From NCBI GenBank assembly GCA_003439945.1, contig QVRM01002762.1, forward strand, positions 1 through 64,000: DNA of 64,000 nt, in the 5' to 3' direction. The number at the start of each line of letters is the position of its first letter. The first letter of the stretch is position 1. The notes beneath the pieces are model-generated. The model saw only the letters and a list, made by a program, of their open reading frames with translations, had not been told where the DNA came from and searched no databases. This stretch comes from Dermanyssus gallinae. Taxonomy: Eukaryota > Arthropoda > Arachnida > Mesostigmata > Dermanyssidae. This document shows positions 12,400 to 24,453 of the stretch, one piece after another. The position numbers and the translations under genes were made by a program.

Positions 12400-12505
12400 C
12401 CCGTACGTACCGAGGATCGAACCTATCGAATCTAGCGAGCCCGCACACTGCAATCCAGAGAAGTATTGCGCTCTAGCTAATTAGAGCACGCCGCCACGCC
12501 ATGTT
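12400..12505 (-). mobile_element. tRNA-like element, probably SINE or tRNA pseudogene
   Basis: On the minus strand the segment reads GGCGTGGCGG, then a D-arm-like GCTC-(10 nt)-GAGC. Next comes GCAAT-(10 nt)-ATTGC, which could be an anticodon-like arm, and then box-B-like AGGTTCGATCCTCGG. Box A to box B is about 80 nt, longer than in the other SINE copies. The T-stem pairs badly and the acceptor stem is not evident, so I do not call a working tRNA. The start resembles the GGCGTGG of the 57.4-kb SINE, so it may be a related family. Confidence 0.5.
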
Positions 12506-13020
12506 GATGCCGCCGCCTGTATTGGTATGGCGGAAACGTTGAAGAGGAGAAGAAGAACAAAAGGAGATTTAGAGAGAACAAACAATTCGTATATAGCATG
12601 GTTGGAGTAGTGACTAGTAAAGCAAACAACTTGGTAGGGCAAGGGTGACGGACTTAGTCAAACTCTGTGTCAGATCGATGACTTCGACGAGCTTCACAAT
12701 GGATGGAAATGTGTATGCAATGTGAAATGAAGGGTCATAGGTACTATGCCGCAAAATGCCCCGCGGCTCGCTCAGTGGCGGACTTGGCACTATATATATA
12801 TACAGGTCATATTGGCGGCTCGGCAGGTTTCATGGAGCACGACGCCACGCAAGCGACAGCACATAACTCTACTTCGTTTGAACAGAGAAGACAGCTGCTG
12901 CAGTAGCAGCCGCAGAGGACGGCCTTGCCCTACGCACGTAATCCGTGCTGAATGATATATGTATTGGTCACGTGAATACGGCCTCAATGTTGCGGCTACT
13001 AGCTGATAACGAGATGATGC

Positions 13021-13023
<3 letters not shown>

Positions 13024-13058
<35 letters not shown>
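13024..13058. repeat. (AT)n microsatellite
   Basis: A pure AT array, with a second one at 13093-13117 separated by about 35 bp of unique DNA. Confidence 0.95.
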
Positions 13059-13063
<5 letters not shown>

Positions 13064-13583
13064 TAATTGATGTTTCCTATTGTGTGTACGTTTATATATA
13101 TATATATATATATATACAGACAGACAGCGCCGTCAAACGTCGTACCATATCGTCGAGTGAGGAGAGCAAATAAGGGGACGGCTGGCTTCGAATGTGACGA
13201 ACGCAGCCAGAAAGTAGATTGCGGGAGGCTCGAGTCCAGGCAACGGCCCCTGTGAGGACGCCAACCACAGCAGCAACAACAACAGGAGCTGCCGCCGCCA
13301 CCGCTACCGCCGTCACCTGGCTTTTCGCATATAGATGACAGATTATGCGAATGGTGCCGCGATATATTTCTTCTGCTACTCGAAGTAGTGGTGTACATAC
13401 ATGGATGTACATAGCCGTGTACTGCTACCTCTCGGCATCGCCGCAACCGAAGCGTACAAACCGTTGAACAGTACAGATAGTTCATCCTCCGGTTGCGCCC
13501 GTTTTGCCTTAAAATGATCTTCCTTTTTATATATATATATATACAACATACGACCATATTAACCATACAGCACACTGGTCAGG

Positions 13584-13617
<34 letters not shown>

Positions 13618-13631
13618 ATATATATATATAT
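13584..13631. repeat. (TA)n microsatellite, interrupted
   Basis: A TA run broken once by GGA, then continuing. Cryptic ATAC/ATGT-rich sequence follows to about 13745. Confidence 0.9.
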
Positions 13632-14062
13632 TTATTTCTATACATATACATATGGATATACAGCATTCGTTTAATACATGTACGTATTATGTAGACGTAT
13701 ATACATGCATACACGTATGTAAATACGTACGCATGTATGTATCTATAAATGCCCATTTATCTTTCTATAGCACTCGTCTAATGATAGTAGTATATGCTTT
13801 AATTGCGAATGTGACGTGTAAACAACGATAACACTTGCTTGTTTGTGTGAGTGAGTGAGTGTTCGAACAGATGGCATGTGGCATCACCGTGCCATAATGT
13901 TGACTATTTGCACCAGAACTTTGTATGCATATATTGTATATGTACACCGTGGTTACTTCCCGGCGCTTGTCCTGTGTTGGCCGAAAACGGTTTGGCTCCG
14001 ATCTTGTCTAAATACTGCCGTGGACGAAGGGATTACTTTCCGCCATCGCTCTTCCCCTCTCT

Positions 14063-14077
14063 TATATGTAGATAAAC

Positions 14078-14171
<94 letters not shown>

Positions 14172-14184
14172 GTAGATAAACAGA
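14063..14184. repeat. (TA)n array flanked by an 18-bp direct repeat
   Basis: A TA array of roughly 85 bp is bracketed by the same 18-mer, TATATGTAGATAAACAGA, at 14063-14080 and 14167-14184. The flank is partly unique (GTAGATAAACAGA), so the duplication is not explained by the TA run alone. Slippage or repair-associated duplication is likely. It resembles a target-site duplication but there is no mobile element between the copies. Confidence 0.85.
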
Positions 14185-14620
14185 GAATGTCTGTATCCGA
14201 AGGAACCGTTTTATAAATTGTGAATTGTGGAGTGACTTTCTCGCATTATTCACAGATTTGGACAGCTTTTTGAAAAACGTGCCTCTACCCTTCCTGTCAT
14301 AGACCAGTGAAATGTGCGTGTCTACGAGAAGCGAGTCGACTCTCACGAGTGTCGAGTTACCTTATATATATGTATATATATGCAGAAGGTTTGCCCGAAT
14401 ATTTCGTCACACTCTTAGTGTTTTGGCGCTGTAATTTCACACCTACGCACGCGGATCTCGTTGACCATGATACAAGCCGGTTAACTGCGCATAACAAGAC
14501 GCGCTGATAAGACGAAGCTCGCTCTTTCATTCCGGCGTCCCACAGAAGATATGGCACCGAAAGCATAAACATGTCACAAAACAATCAAAGGTCAAATTTT
14601 TAGTCAGCTCTACAAACAAG

Positions 14621-14632
14621 TATATATATATT

Positions 14633-14700
<68 letters not shown>
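14621..14700. repeat. (TA)n microsatellite
   Basis: About 80 bp of TA with one TTTAAA interruption near its start. It is among the longest in the window. Confidence 0.95.
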
Positions 14701-14703
<3 letters not shown>

Positions 14704-14986
14704 TACTAGTCTTATAGACTACTACTGATACTAATGCATCTAAATGTAATAGATATTTATACACATATGACATGTACCTTTAGCTGGTATTAAGAATACA
14801 ATATACACATAAATCAAACAGTTGATTACTTTCTAGGAAATGCTTTGTTTATATTGTTTTTTTTTCGTTTTAAAGTCTAAGTATTAATAATCAGTTTAGA
14901 GCTTGTCCTGAGTTCGTCGATACTAAGTACAAAACAAATAAAACTAGGCAACGCTTTTTCACCACCCTTCTCTCTCTCTCCCTCCA

Positions 14987-15025
<39 letters not shown>

Positions 15026-16014
15026 AAATAGAACACGTCATTCATTCACAACAAGACAAGGAGAAGAAGAAGATAGAGCAAAAACAGTCTGAAGTTCTAC
15101 GACAGGTAGCACAAAAAGCTATGTTACAGCAGGCAAAAGTTTGCGCCGTGCACATTGACCAGTCTGCTGTCTAGCGGTCCCAGTTGGTTAACAATCGAGC
15201 ACCAAGAAGAAAAGTCGACGAGGGCGAAGCGTGACGATAATGACAACGACGACGTCCGTCGACCACCGAAAACCAACCACCTCAACTCGTTTGGGCCGGC
15301 TCGTTCAGCTCACTCTGGCTTCGATTCTGGATATAACACGCATACACGGCACGTATTCGCCACGCCGTAGTAACGCGGTGCGACGGTTCGCATCGTCAGG
15401 GACGTCTTTCAAGGGAGGGAGGAGAGACAGTGCTTCGTCGGGGACAGTGCTTCAAGTGTGTAAACTCTTACTGCTACTACTAGTGTAGACGGACGCTGTT
15501 ACGACAGCGAGGGCCATACGTCGTCTGATGCCGTTTTTTCGGACCGGCTTTTTTTCGGCCAATGTACGATCGTTGTTGTCGTCGTCATTGTCTTCGTCTT
15601 CATCGATCGAATGATGTCGTCGTCGCTGGCGACCGTCGCGATTCCGTCGGACAGCGAAGTGGCGAAGTTGCGAGACGCCGGTGAAGACCATCAGCGTCGG
15701 AGGCCGTCAGACAGAAGCTTTCGCGGTCAGTGCTAGCGGGCACCGCCGCCGGTGGCACCATAGTCGTTTCGTTTCCATCTTCCACCAGCTTCAGTCGAGA
15801 CGAGACAGGACGCGACGCGACGCGTCGTTCGTTAAATCGCTAGATAACAACGCGAGGTAAGTGTATAGTGCTCAGGCAGGCCACTTGAGGGCCACGATGG
15901 CCACTCATGACAGAATCGCCATGCGCTTTCATGGACTCAGCAACAGTAACAGCAGCAACAGCAGCATGGACGTAAGATGTGGGAATACTTGGGCAGAGCG
16001 GTCAGTCAGCGTCG

Positions 16015-16165
16015 TTGTTATTTTTGTTGTTGTTGCTGATGCTGCTGCTGTTATAATGTTGGTGCTGTTAATGTTGTCGATGTTGTTGCTGTTGTTGTTG
16101 ATCTTGTCGATGTTGTCGATGTTGTTGTTGCTGCTGTTGTTGTTGTTTTTGATATTGTTGCTGTT
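16015..16165. repeat. (GTT)n/(GCT)n/(GAT)n array
   Basis: About 150 bp of GTT triplets with GCT, GAT and TCGAT interruptions. The plus-strand frame is V/L/M-rich and the minus-strand frame is N/Q-rich, which is typical repeat translation. Confidence 0.9.
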
Positions 16166-16236
16166 TATGTTGATGCTCGTCGTCGACGACATCGTGGTCT
16201 TTGTCGTCTGACCGAAAAAGAGGTCGTTGACTCGCA

Positions 16237-16266
16237 CTATCGGCCTCGCATGTGCGAATCCGATAG
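16237..16266. other. Hairpin with CTATCGG/CCGATAG arms
   Basis: CTATCGG (16237-16243) pairs with CCGATAG (16260-16266), and inside that CGCA pairs with TGCG. A direct repeat beginning ATGGCAGCGA follows near 16293 and 16321, so the segment 16230-16340 has local duplication and foldback character. Confidence 0.7.
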
Positions 16267-18612
16267 CGCCAAGCTATGAAGCTCGCCATTATGGCAGCGA
16301 GGTAATGAAGGCAGAGCTTCATGGCAGCGACGCTAATGTCTTGGTGCGGTCGTTAGCTTGCTGCTGCTGTTCTTGTTCGTATTATTGTTGACGGCACTCA
16401 CAGTAGGCGAGCTTGTGCGTTATTTTTGAACTGCTAACCAAAAATTAAGGTGCTTTTCCTTAAATTCAGGCCCTAGAAGCACTTGCACTCTCGTCTCGTC
16501 GTTCTTCAGCCGCTCCAGGGAAGGTCTCCGGACTCGGGGCAACATCACGTTGAAAAACTACATACAAGACAAATATAGCATGCGACATATAATTCATAGG
16601 TGCGATATATATATATATATATATATTGCGTGTGATCCTAGTTTTGAGCCACGAAGCCATCGTTCCAGACCATCCCAACTACCTAGACTGCAACAATCAT
16701 TCAAGACCGAAATCGAATCACAAAAAAAGTAAGAAGAGGGGAGAATCAACGCAGATGCACAGCTAAAATAGAGAAGCTTTCGCAAACATGCACTGCACTC
16801 GACATGCAGTGCTGACATAAACCATAAAACGTTTTATGCGCGCAAAAATAGCGTTAAGTAAGTGAAAATTAGTTTGATTAGTTTGGTATGTTTCGTCTGC
16901 ATGAATGCGTAGTGCCCTATTACTCGAATTGTAATCAGTGATTGGAATTATTATGACTATTCCTATTATTATATACACACTATATCTTTACTCTAAAGTG
17001 TAAAAGCAAAAAGTATGACGCGAGGCATATAAATGTGTCTACAGAAAGATCACCGCCTTGAACTGCCTCACAAAATCTAGCTGAAAGTGTGTCAAAAAAC
17101 TGTTATATTTAACCTAAATAAACCAACATACGCAAAACAATGTTTTTTGGACGTATGTCTCATGTAATACATGGAAACTTTTAGATCGTTGCCGTTACAA
17201 CTCGTATCTCGAGTCTTCAATCCTCAGTGCAGCGACGGTTCATTGAGGATGATATAGATGATGGCTGGCGATGATATATAAATGAGCTCTCCGGCTGGCA
17301 ATACAGAGTCGTCTACGTAACTACGGTTGCTGTTTCCTCGGATTCGGAAGCAAGCTTCGAGCTTCGAAAAGCTATGCCAGACATTTGTAACATTTGTGGA
17401 TAACATCCATTTGTGGTGGCCACAGATGTGTGAACGCCAAACGCGCGTACCCGCGTATCATTGCATTTTTCCTGCAAGACAACAACAACTAGAGCGAAGC
17501 TAAACGTGACGCGATATTAAATATGTTATTGCAGTGCCTATGTGTGCAGTGCAACGCAGCAGACTTGGGAGGGGAAAAAGAAAAGCAGCAATTTGTTTGA
17601 TCTGAAACACTCCACCGCCTTATACGCCGCACACAAGGAGCACACAGTGCGCATGACCTAGTAAATCATGTGACCAGATTGGTATATAGGATCTTCATCC
17701 CTACAAACGTCCTACCCATCGAAAAGGCTGCACGTTATAGGCAGCGAATCGCGGCAACGGAAACGCACGGTCAAACCGCTTTGAGGTCTGCAAATAAGAG
17801 ACAAAGCTGTTTGTCACCCTCCCACCCCCACCTCCTGATTTCGTTTTTCCTCAGTCCTCTTCGTTCAAACAGCAACTCAGCTATCTGAACTTAAGAAGAA
17901 GCGACAACTGCAAAACCACACTGCTGATTGAACCGGCCATGAGGCACCAAATAAGCGATACGAGGCATTTTGCCCTATTCCTTCCTAACCAGTGTCATTT
18001 TTTTAACTGCCCAGCGTAACGCAGCAAGGGCAGGGCTTTATGCCACCAATTTTATACACTCTGCTAACCTAATACTGGATATACCTTCATGCATATACTC
18101 AACTATCAACGAAGAGCTACGAGGGGCGACAGTGAGACTGCCCACTATAGACCGACGAAAAATCGTTCACCAACGGACCCCAAGCCTGCTTCGAGGCGGG
18201 CGCTCAATTACTCTCGGCACGGTTAAGGATTTCGCCGACCCTGCCGCGGTGCCGACAAACACGCTTTCAGTGCCAGTCGCCCCCCCCAGAGTAAGGACGC
18301 ATACCTTACGTCTACTTACTCGTTGCTCGAGCCCATTATTATTGTACCATGTACGCGTGACAGGACTGCCCTGTCGAGCAGCGAGCAATGGAATGAGCAG
18401 AAAGGCTATGCACGCGGCCGCAGCGATGATCAGCGCTTGACCGATATTAAGAATCCCTCTGTCGAGTCAAACGCGCTTCCGGTTAATCCCATGTTAAGGG
18501 TAGTGGTGGTGGTGACATCATGATAGTCGGAGCACCGCCTGAAAAGACACGGTCCGTCGCCACTAGATGCGCCAGGGCGTGTCAGGACAGGTGGTCGTCT
18601 TGTATCGTCAGA

Positions 18613-18744
18613 CAAGGGTCACTATACAGCTATGCAAGAGCTACTATACCGCTATGCAAGGGCTACTATACCGCTAAGTAAGGGCTACTATACCGCTATG
18701 CAAGAGCTACTATACCGCTATGCAAGGGCTACTATACCGCCATG
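18613..18744. repeat. 22-bp minisatellite, 6 exact-length units
   Basis: Six head-to-tail 22-bp units of the form CAAGGGCTACTATACCGCTATG fill 132 bp with no indels. Units differ only by substitutions, such as GGG/GAG, TATG/TAAG, and TCACTATACAG in the first unit. 22 bp is about two helical turns. No open frame of note spans it. It is unlike the dinucleotide and trinucleotide arrays elsewhere in the window. Confidence 0.95.
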
Positions 18745-19228
18745 ACGCCGGGCTGTTTCCGTATTTGGCCTCCACCTCATCGGGACTTCAAGCTTCAAAC
18801 GCGACGTCTAGGCAGATAGACTGGTACGAGAGTAGGCCATAATGTGTAGACGTCGACCCGACTGCTCTCGTCGACGAGGTCGAGCATCGCTTTCCACCCA
18901 ACACTCGACTCAATCGGCGAGATGGGATGCGTAAGTGAGAGAATTTAATAACTTCTTGAGCTCCGACCATCGCAATCGTCACTGGCTTGTTCCTCTGCGC
19001 TTCGAGCAGTGATTGCGCCAACGCAAAGATGTTGTTCGTGTTAACGGGCCGTTGACCCCACAACACCGCAATCACACCTTTGTATCGTGGTCCACAATCG
19101 GTATAGGTATTTGGATATGAATCTTGCGTTCGTATGGTATGGACGGGTTTGACACGCGTGAAGAGCTGATGCGCTGTGCGACAATACGCTTTTATTGTGA
19201 GTGTAATGAGAAAATAATTGGAGTGATT

Positions 19229-19267
<39 letters not shown>

Positions 19268-19991
19268 CCAGAGAAATCAACAAATGTATTCAGAACTTTC
19301 TGGAAAGTTTATTATAGAAGTAATTTTCTTATCTATGTCATCGGTCATACAGTACACCTGCATGTGCTTTCGTACACACGACAGATGGCAGTATCGCCTT
19401 TACAAAATATACATTAGGGGTCTCAGCAAGGGTCCCTGAGGACAATCAGAAGTTACACCTGCCAGCAAAGACCGGCTGTCATTAACGCGCATGCGAAACA
19501 AACGGTCATTCGAAAAGCTGGGAATCCATTTGACAAGTTTATCCCGTCAAATCAAAATACCCTATGACAAGTTCACCCACCCCGTACTTCGGCAGCGGAT
19601 CAAGCAGTTCTCTATGCGTGACGAATTCAAATGCAGATTTGAATGAAAGGAGAGTACAGTCAGATGGTTTGTCGTCGTTCTTCATCATTGCCCAATCACC
19701 TGGAGAGCCCCAAAGTCCATATAAACTGTAAGACATCTAGTGGTCAACGGGACGGACCAAAGGGCATGGCCGGTAACTCCGACACTAGGAATCATGGATT
19801 TCAATTACGATACGGCAGCCCTCGATACGACCCTGACACGAAAAATCACGGTTAAAGTTACAAATTAAAAAGATATATATATATGATATGTATATATATG
19901 TACGAGATAGAGATAGAGAGAGACTATAGAGATAGATGATAGAGAGAGATAGATATATGATAGGAGAGAGAGATATATATATAGATAGATA

Positions 19992-19996
<5 letters not shown>

Positions 19997-20046
<50 letters not shown>

Positions 20047-20094
20047 GTAACCCTACAACTAAAATATTAAATTTATATTCGTAAAAATATATAC

Positions 20095-20166
<72 letters not shown>
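19997..20166. repeat. Two long (AT)n arrays with a 58-bp spacer
   Basis: AT runs at about 19997-20042 and 20100-20166 are separated by a short spacer, CCCTGTAACCCTACAACTAA onward. Both arrays are self-complementary and together could extrude large cruciforms. The YIYIYI open frame on the minus strand is an artefact. Confidence 0.95.
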
Positions 20167-20170
<4 letters not shown>

Positions 20171-20647
20171 GTGGGCTACATTCCTCCTATCGCTATACGT
20201 TGGCCGCTCTGCCCACCCAGGGACAATATCAGCTCATGCTCATTCATGATAAACAGGCACATCCAAGCCATTCAGCGACGGCTGCATCAGTAGCGACGCC
20301 GCGCAAGTCAGCTCTAATCAGAGCTAACGAAGCTGACAGCCAGGCGGCATCGCACTCGGCGGCATGACACTGGTGGTACAAACTGGCGGGGAACCTCCGA
20401 CCGAAGGCGCGAGAGAGCTGGTTAGCTCGTGCACCGCAGAAGTTCGGGGGGATGCTGCGGGATGCTGGGCAAGAAGACGAAGAAGAAGAAGAAGAAGAAG
20501 GAAACGACACACGGAAAGATAGAAAGCAAAAGCAGGAACGCACGAAACAGGAACGGCCATTGACGTCTGAAACGACGCATCAGCAGCAGCAACAACGAAC
20601 CGCTAACCTCCTTTTCTTCCACGGAGGAATTCGGCGTTGCCCTCGCT

Positions 20648-20712
20648 GATGTTGTCGCTGTTGTTGTTGCTATTGTTTCTGTTGTTGTTGTTGTTGTTGC
20701 TGTTGTCGTCGC
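20648..20712. repeat. (GTT)n array
   Basis: GTT triplets with GCT and GTC interruptions, directly upstream of a long GA-rich tract (about 20745-20850). Confidence 0.9.
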
Positions 20713-20999
20713 TCAGGGAGAAGCTTGGACAGCGGAATCGTACACGTGCAAGAGAAAGGAAAGAATTGGAAAAGAGGGAGAAAGCGGGAAAGAAAAGAAA
20801 GGAAAGCAAAGAAGGAAGAGGAGTGAGAGAGAGAGACGGAGACGACAAGTAGTGCCAGTTCGCTTCGAGGGCGGCAAAAGAGTGGAGTGGAACAGACCCG
20901 GCCAACCAGTCTAGGCGAACACTTCCTGGCCTCCGCTAGGTGCAACCCTGAAGCCCTACCTCCCGGCGCCTCCTTCTCTGGGCCTCTGTTGCTATGGTA

Positions 21000-21090
21000 G
21001 CTGTTGTTGTTGCGGTTGTCGTTGTTGATGTTGTTGTTATCGTTGGTGATGTTGGTGATGATGATGTTGTTGTTGTTGCTGCTGCTGTTC
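21000..21090. repeat. (GTT)n/(GAT)n array
   Basis: GTT triplets with GAT and GCT interruptions. A second GTT/GCT array lies at about 21280-21375. Confidence 0.9.
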
Positions 21091-21279
21091 TTTTTCTTCT
21101 CGTTGTTCGCGTGCCCTTGTTGGGTTGCGGCAGTGGTTCACGACCCCGTCTGGCGGGCCCTCTTCTCTATTATTCTTTCGTTCTTGCAGCTCGCATTCTC
21201 GCGAGCGAATCCGTCACTCGGTAGCTGGTGAGCGTGCGGGCGATCGGGTGCGCACTCTCGCTCACGTGCGTAGAAAAGG

Positions 21280-21375
21280 TTGCTTTTGTTGTTGTGGGGC
21301 TGTTGTTGTTGTGGCTGATTATAGTGTAGCTGTTGTTGCTGTTGTTGTTGTTGTTATTGTTGCTGCTCCTGCTGT
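21280..21375. repeat. (GTT)n/(GCT)n array
   Basis: Interrupted GTT triplets. The minus-strand frame is Asn/Ser-rich. Confidence 0.85.
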
Positions 21376-21616
21376 CGTTGCCGGGTGGCATCTAAGCAAA
21401 TAAACCTCATTACGCTACTCTGTTTGAGCGTGTCTGTGTGTGTCTACGATGCATCCACTGGGGATTGCGGCGGTGGTAGCAGCAGCAGCCGCCTGCAGAC
21501 AAGCAGACGGACAAGCTGCTGGTAGCTGCTGCTGTCTTTCACGGCATTCCGCACTTGTGTACAAATGCTATACTAGATTCCCTAGAGGCTTCACAGAAGG
21601 CCAAAGAAGACCAGGC

Positions 21617-21652
<36 letters not shown>

Positions 21653-22916
21653 GTGTGTGTAAATTACCTCCAGCTCAACCCATCATATAATAAAGGCTGT
21701 TGTGTTCACCAGCACTAAGTTTGCTAACCTATGAGCCCTGCGAAATGCAGGTACGGCCGAATATTTATAATGGTACACAATATTCATATCAGCATGTCGT
21801 CAACTAGACATACACTGGATAAGCGTAGAGAGTCTAAGGCAGATGTATATTTCTCGACGGTATTTTCTGTCACATTTATAATATATGTCATAACTAGCTG
21901 CTATACTGTGCAATTGATAGTGTAATTGACCCATGATCCACATTCAACGTTACCAGTCTATTGTAAACATTCTCTCTCATTCAGCAACTACTCTTCGACA
22001 AACACACAATCGCAAGCAGACCGTTTATTAGACACCTAGTAATAGATCCGGAGTCAATCAATGTCTGCTAACAATGTTGAGTTGTCAATGCAGAAGCTGC
22101 TACCCCAGTACATGACCGCAGCCACAATAGTAACTACCTTGATACTGCAACATCAACCACAGCAACTCAGCTGAACTCAGCTAGAATTTGAAGTAGTTAG
22201 CACGCAAAACAATTATCATACTCGTTTCGTATGAAGTCTAATTCAATTTAAGCCTTGAGGAGCATCTCGCCAGTCATGTGCCTTCTTTGTGCCGGAACTA
22301 CTGGCTACGCCTTTTGTTCACTTTCCGCCGACGCAATACGAATTCATACTTACATCCAAGCTGTAACAACAGTGAAAACAACAAGAACGAGAAAAACGAC
22401 ACTGAACGGACATAGTACAAGGCTGTACAGGGCTGCACAAGGAGCAACAGGAAATGCGTGCGAGTTCAGCAGACTCACCCACAGCCCTTCGGCGCCCACA
22501 TGTGCCTATACGGGTGCCCATATAAATGGGCAAATAATAAACAGACGATTTTGCCCTTAAAGGGCACGTCGTATTTACACGATCGATCCGCCTTGGCTTA
22601 GCCTTGGTTTTTCCTCTGCAAGTGGTAGGCATGCCTGCGTCCAGCCTTAGTAGCGGCAAGGCCGTACACGTTTTAAAGACACGATACGCGTGGCAATGAA
22701 CGTACGTGTACTCGACGAACGTTGATTGTGTGTTTTTCTGGCGCGCTTTCTTATTTGTTCGTAAAAACGAGGAGTGCGGAATGCATACACACACACACAC
22801 ACAAAAGATAGCCCATTATTCCCTTTACTCGACGCTGAAGCAGAACGAGCCGAGTGCGTTGTTTGCAATCCGCAATTGCGTAAACACGATTCGCCTCGCA
22901 AACGCTAATAATAGCA

Positions 22917-22920
<4 letters not shown>

Positions 22921-22967
<47 letters not shown>
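22921..22967. repeat. (TAA)n microsatellite
   Basis: About 16 uninterrupted TAA triplets. Confidence 0.95.
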
Positions 22968-22970
<3 letters not shown>

Positions 22971-24399
22971 TTGTCTTTGACATCGGTATAACGTCAGCGG
23001 CATCCTAATCCGACGGATGAAGCACCGGATGCGCCCAGCCCCTATCCTGCTGCAGTCCTCTAAATGCCGATGGCAGTCCAGCCGCCCGAGTCAGAAAAGA
23101 GAAAAACTATAACCGTTTTGTCGTTTCTCTTGAAACGGGGCTTTATTGCCGTGAATCAGCTTAACCACAAGACAAACCGTGACGATTAGTCTGTCTGGCG
23201 TCGTTTAAGTGAGCATTATTGGCAAAGCATAAGCAAACAACTATTTGCCGAGATCGATACGTTCGATGCTACGGTCGATGCAGACTTACGGCACATCCAT
23301 TGCGTCTATGCTTCATCGCTACCGTTAGAAACATCACGTACAGAGTATGGTTGCTGTTTACTCAAAACATCCGAGAATCGACCACAAAGTACAGGCAGAA
23401 TGTGAATGTCATTTGCCACGTAGTCGCCTTATAAATTGTAGTATTCGTAGTTGTAGTAGTATTAACAGTGGCAGCGACAGAAGTGCTGAGATATCTCACT
23501 GTTATTCCAGATGATTCCGATGCATACGCAGACATCGATCGAAGACGATTCGAAAACGCTCGTCGAGAAGCATACGAGAAGCGATGACGAAGCGCATTGC
23601 CTGGCATGATGAGTAAACTCTGTATATATATGAAGGCTCCATAGGGGGGGGGTGAGCGGAGAAAGAAGACATACTCCCGCAAGTCCACTCAACTATTAAG
23701 ACATTAACATAATCATACCGCGCCGTTTAGCGGCAGCAACAACGACAACAACAACCCGCCTCAATCAACATTTTTACGACGACGGCGACAACCATCTCTC
23801 GGATCACTTGCCCTCCCTATTGTCACTATCGCGGGCCTTTTTCCTACGGAACGCCTTCAGTGTTCTCCCGTTGGGAGGGGAGAGGAGAGCAGAGGGCTCA
23901 TCTGGCCTCCAACGGAGACCGCGGCAGAATGTGCAGTAAGTCGCAGAAACAACGGCAGCAGCGGCGCCGGGCACTAGCGACATTTGGTGGCGGCCGCTAG
24001 GGAAGTTCGGCCCCGGGGGGTCGACTGCCGAACTGCGAAGCCCATCTCGTTCGCGTCGTTAAACGTTGAAGGTTCTGCGTCGCCCTGGTGTATCTCTTTG
24101 GGCTCCCTTGAGGACGCACGTAGTCCCTCGATCGCATCAGTAACTGCTGTATATACAGCAGCAGCGGCAGCAGCAGCAGCAGCTGTCAAGAAGCGAACGA
24201 AGAAGCGGCAATTAAAATGTAATTAGCATTATTAGCACATCGATGGCGGGCGCGGCACAGTAAGTAAGACCCCTTACCGGCTGTCGTGCAGCAACAGCAG
24301 CGGCAGCCGAACAGGAAGAAGTTCAACTTTCGTTTAGCCGAAGCAGCAAAGCGACACATTGTGGCAACCTATAATAGGTCCCGTATGGTGCCAAACACA

Positions 24400-24403
<4 letters not shown>

Positions 24404-24451
<48 letters not shown>
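24404..24451. repeat. (AT)n microsatellite
   Basis: A pure AT run of about 48 bp, with a smaller one at 24508-24523. Confidence 0.95.

Positions 24452-24453
<2 letters not shown>

Larger units (their letters stand above)
12510..14060. other. Gene-free region with several AT arrays
   Basis: No gene is recognised. AT arrays lie at 13024-13058, 13093-13117 and 13584-13631. A short CAG/CAA run lies near 13265-13285. The many IYIYIY open frames on both strands are translations of these arrays. Confidence 0.65.
14720..18610. other. Gene-free region, mixed unique DNA and triplet runs
   Basis: No gene is recognised with confidence. An AT array lies at 14989-15021 and another at 16607-16627, with a GTT/GCT array at 16015-16165. 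At 15200-15855 the DNA is CpG-rich with CGAC/GTCG runs. It holds a strong splice-donor-like GCGAG|GTAAGTG at about 15855, discussed as a finding. From 16700 to 18600 the sequence is unique and has no long open frame with recognisable similarity. Confidence 0.55.
18745..21000. other. Gene-free region with AT, GATA and purine tracts
   Basis: No gene is recognised. An AT array lies at 19231-19265, imperfect GATA/GAGA at about 19905-19990 and long TA arrays at 19997-20042 and 20100-20166. A GAA run lies near 20478-20500 and GTT at 20648-20712. A GA-rich purine tract spans about 20745-20850. Open frames are repeat translations or purine-tract artefacts rich in K, E and R. Confidence 0.65.

Noticed and set aside
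18613..18744. CRISPR-like array
   Set aside because: Units are contiguous 22-bp repeats with no variable spacers, so it is a minisatellite.
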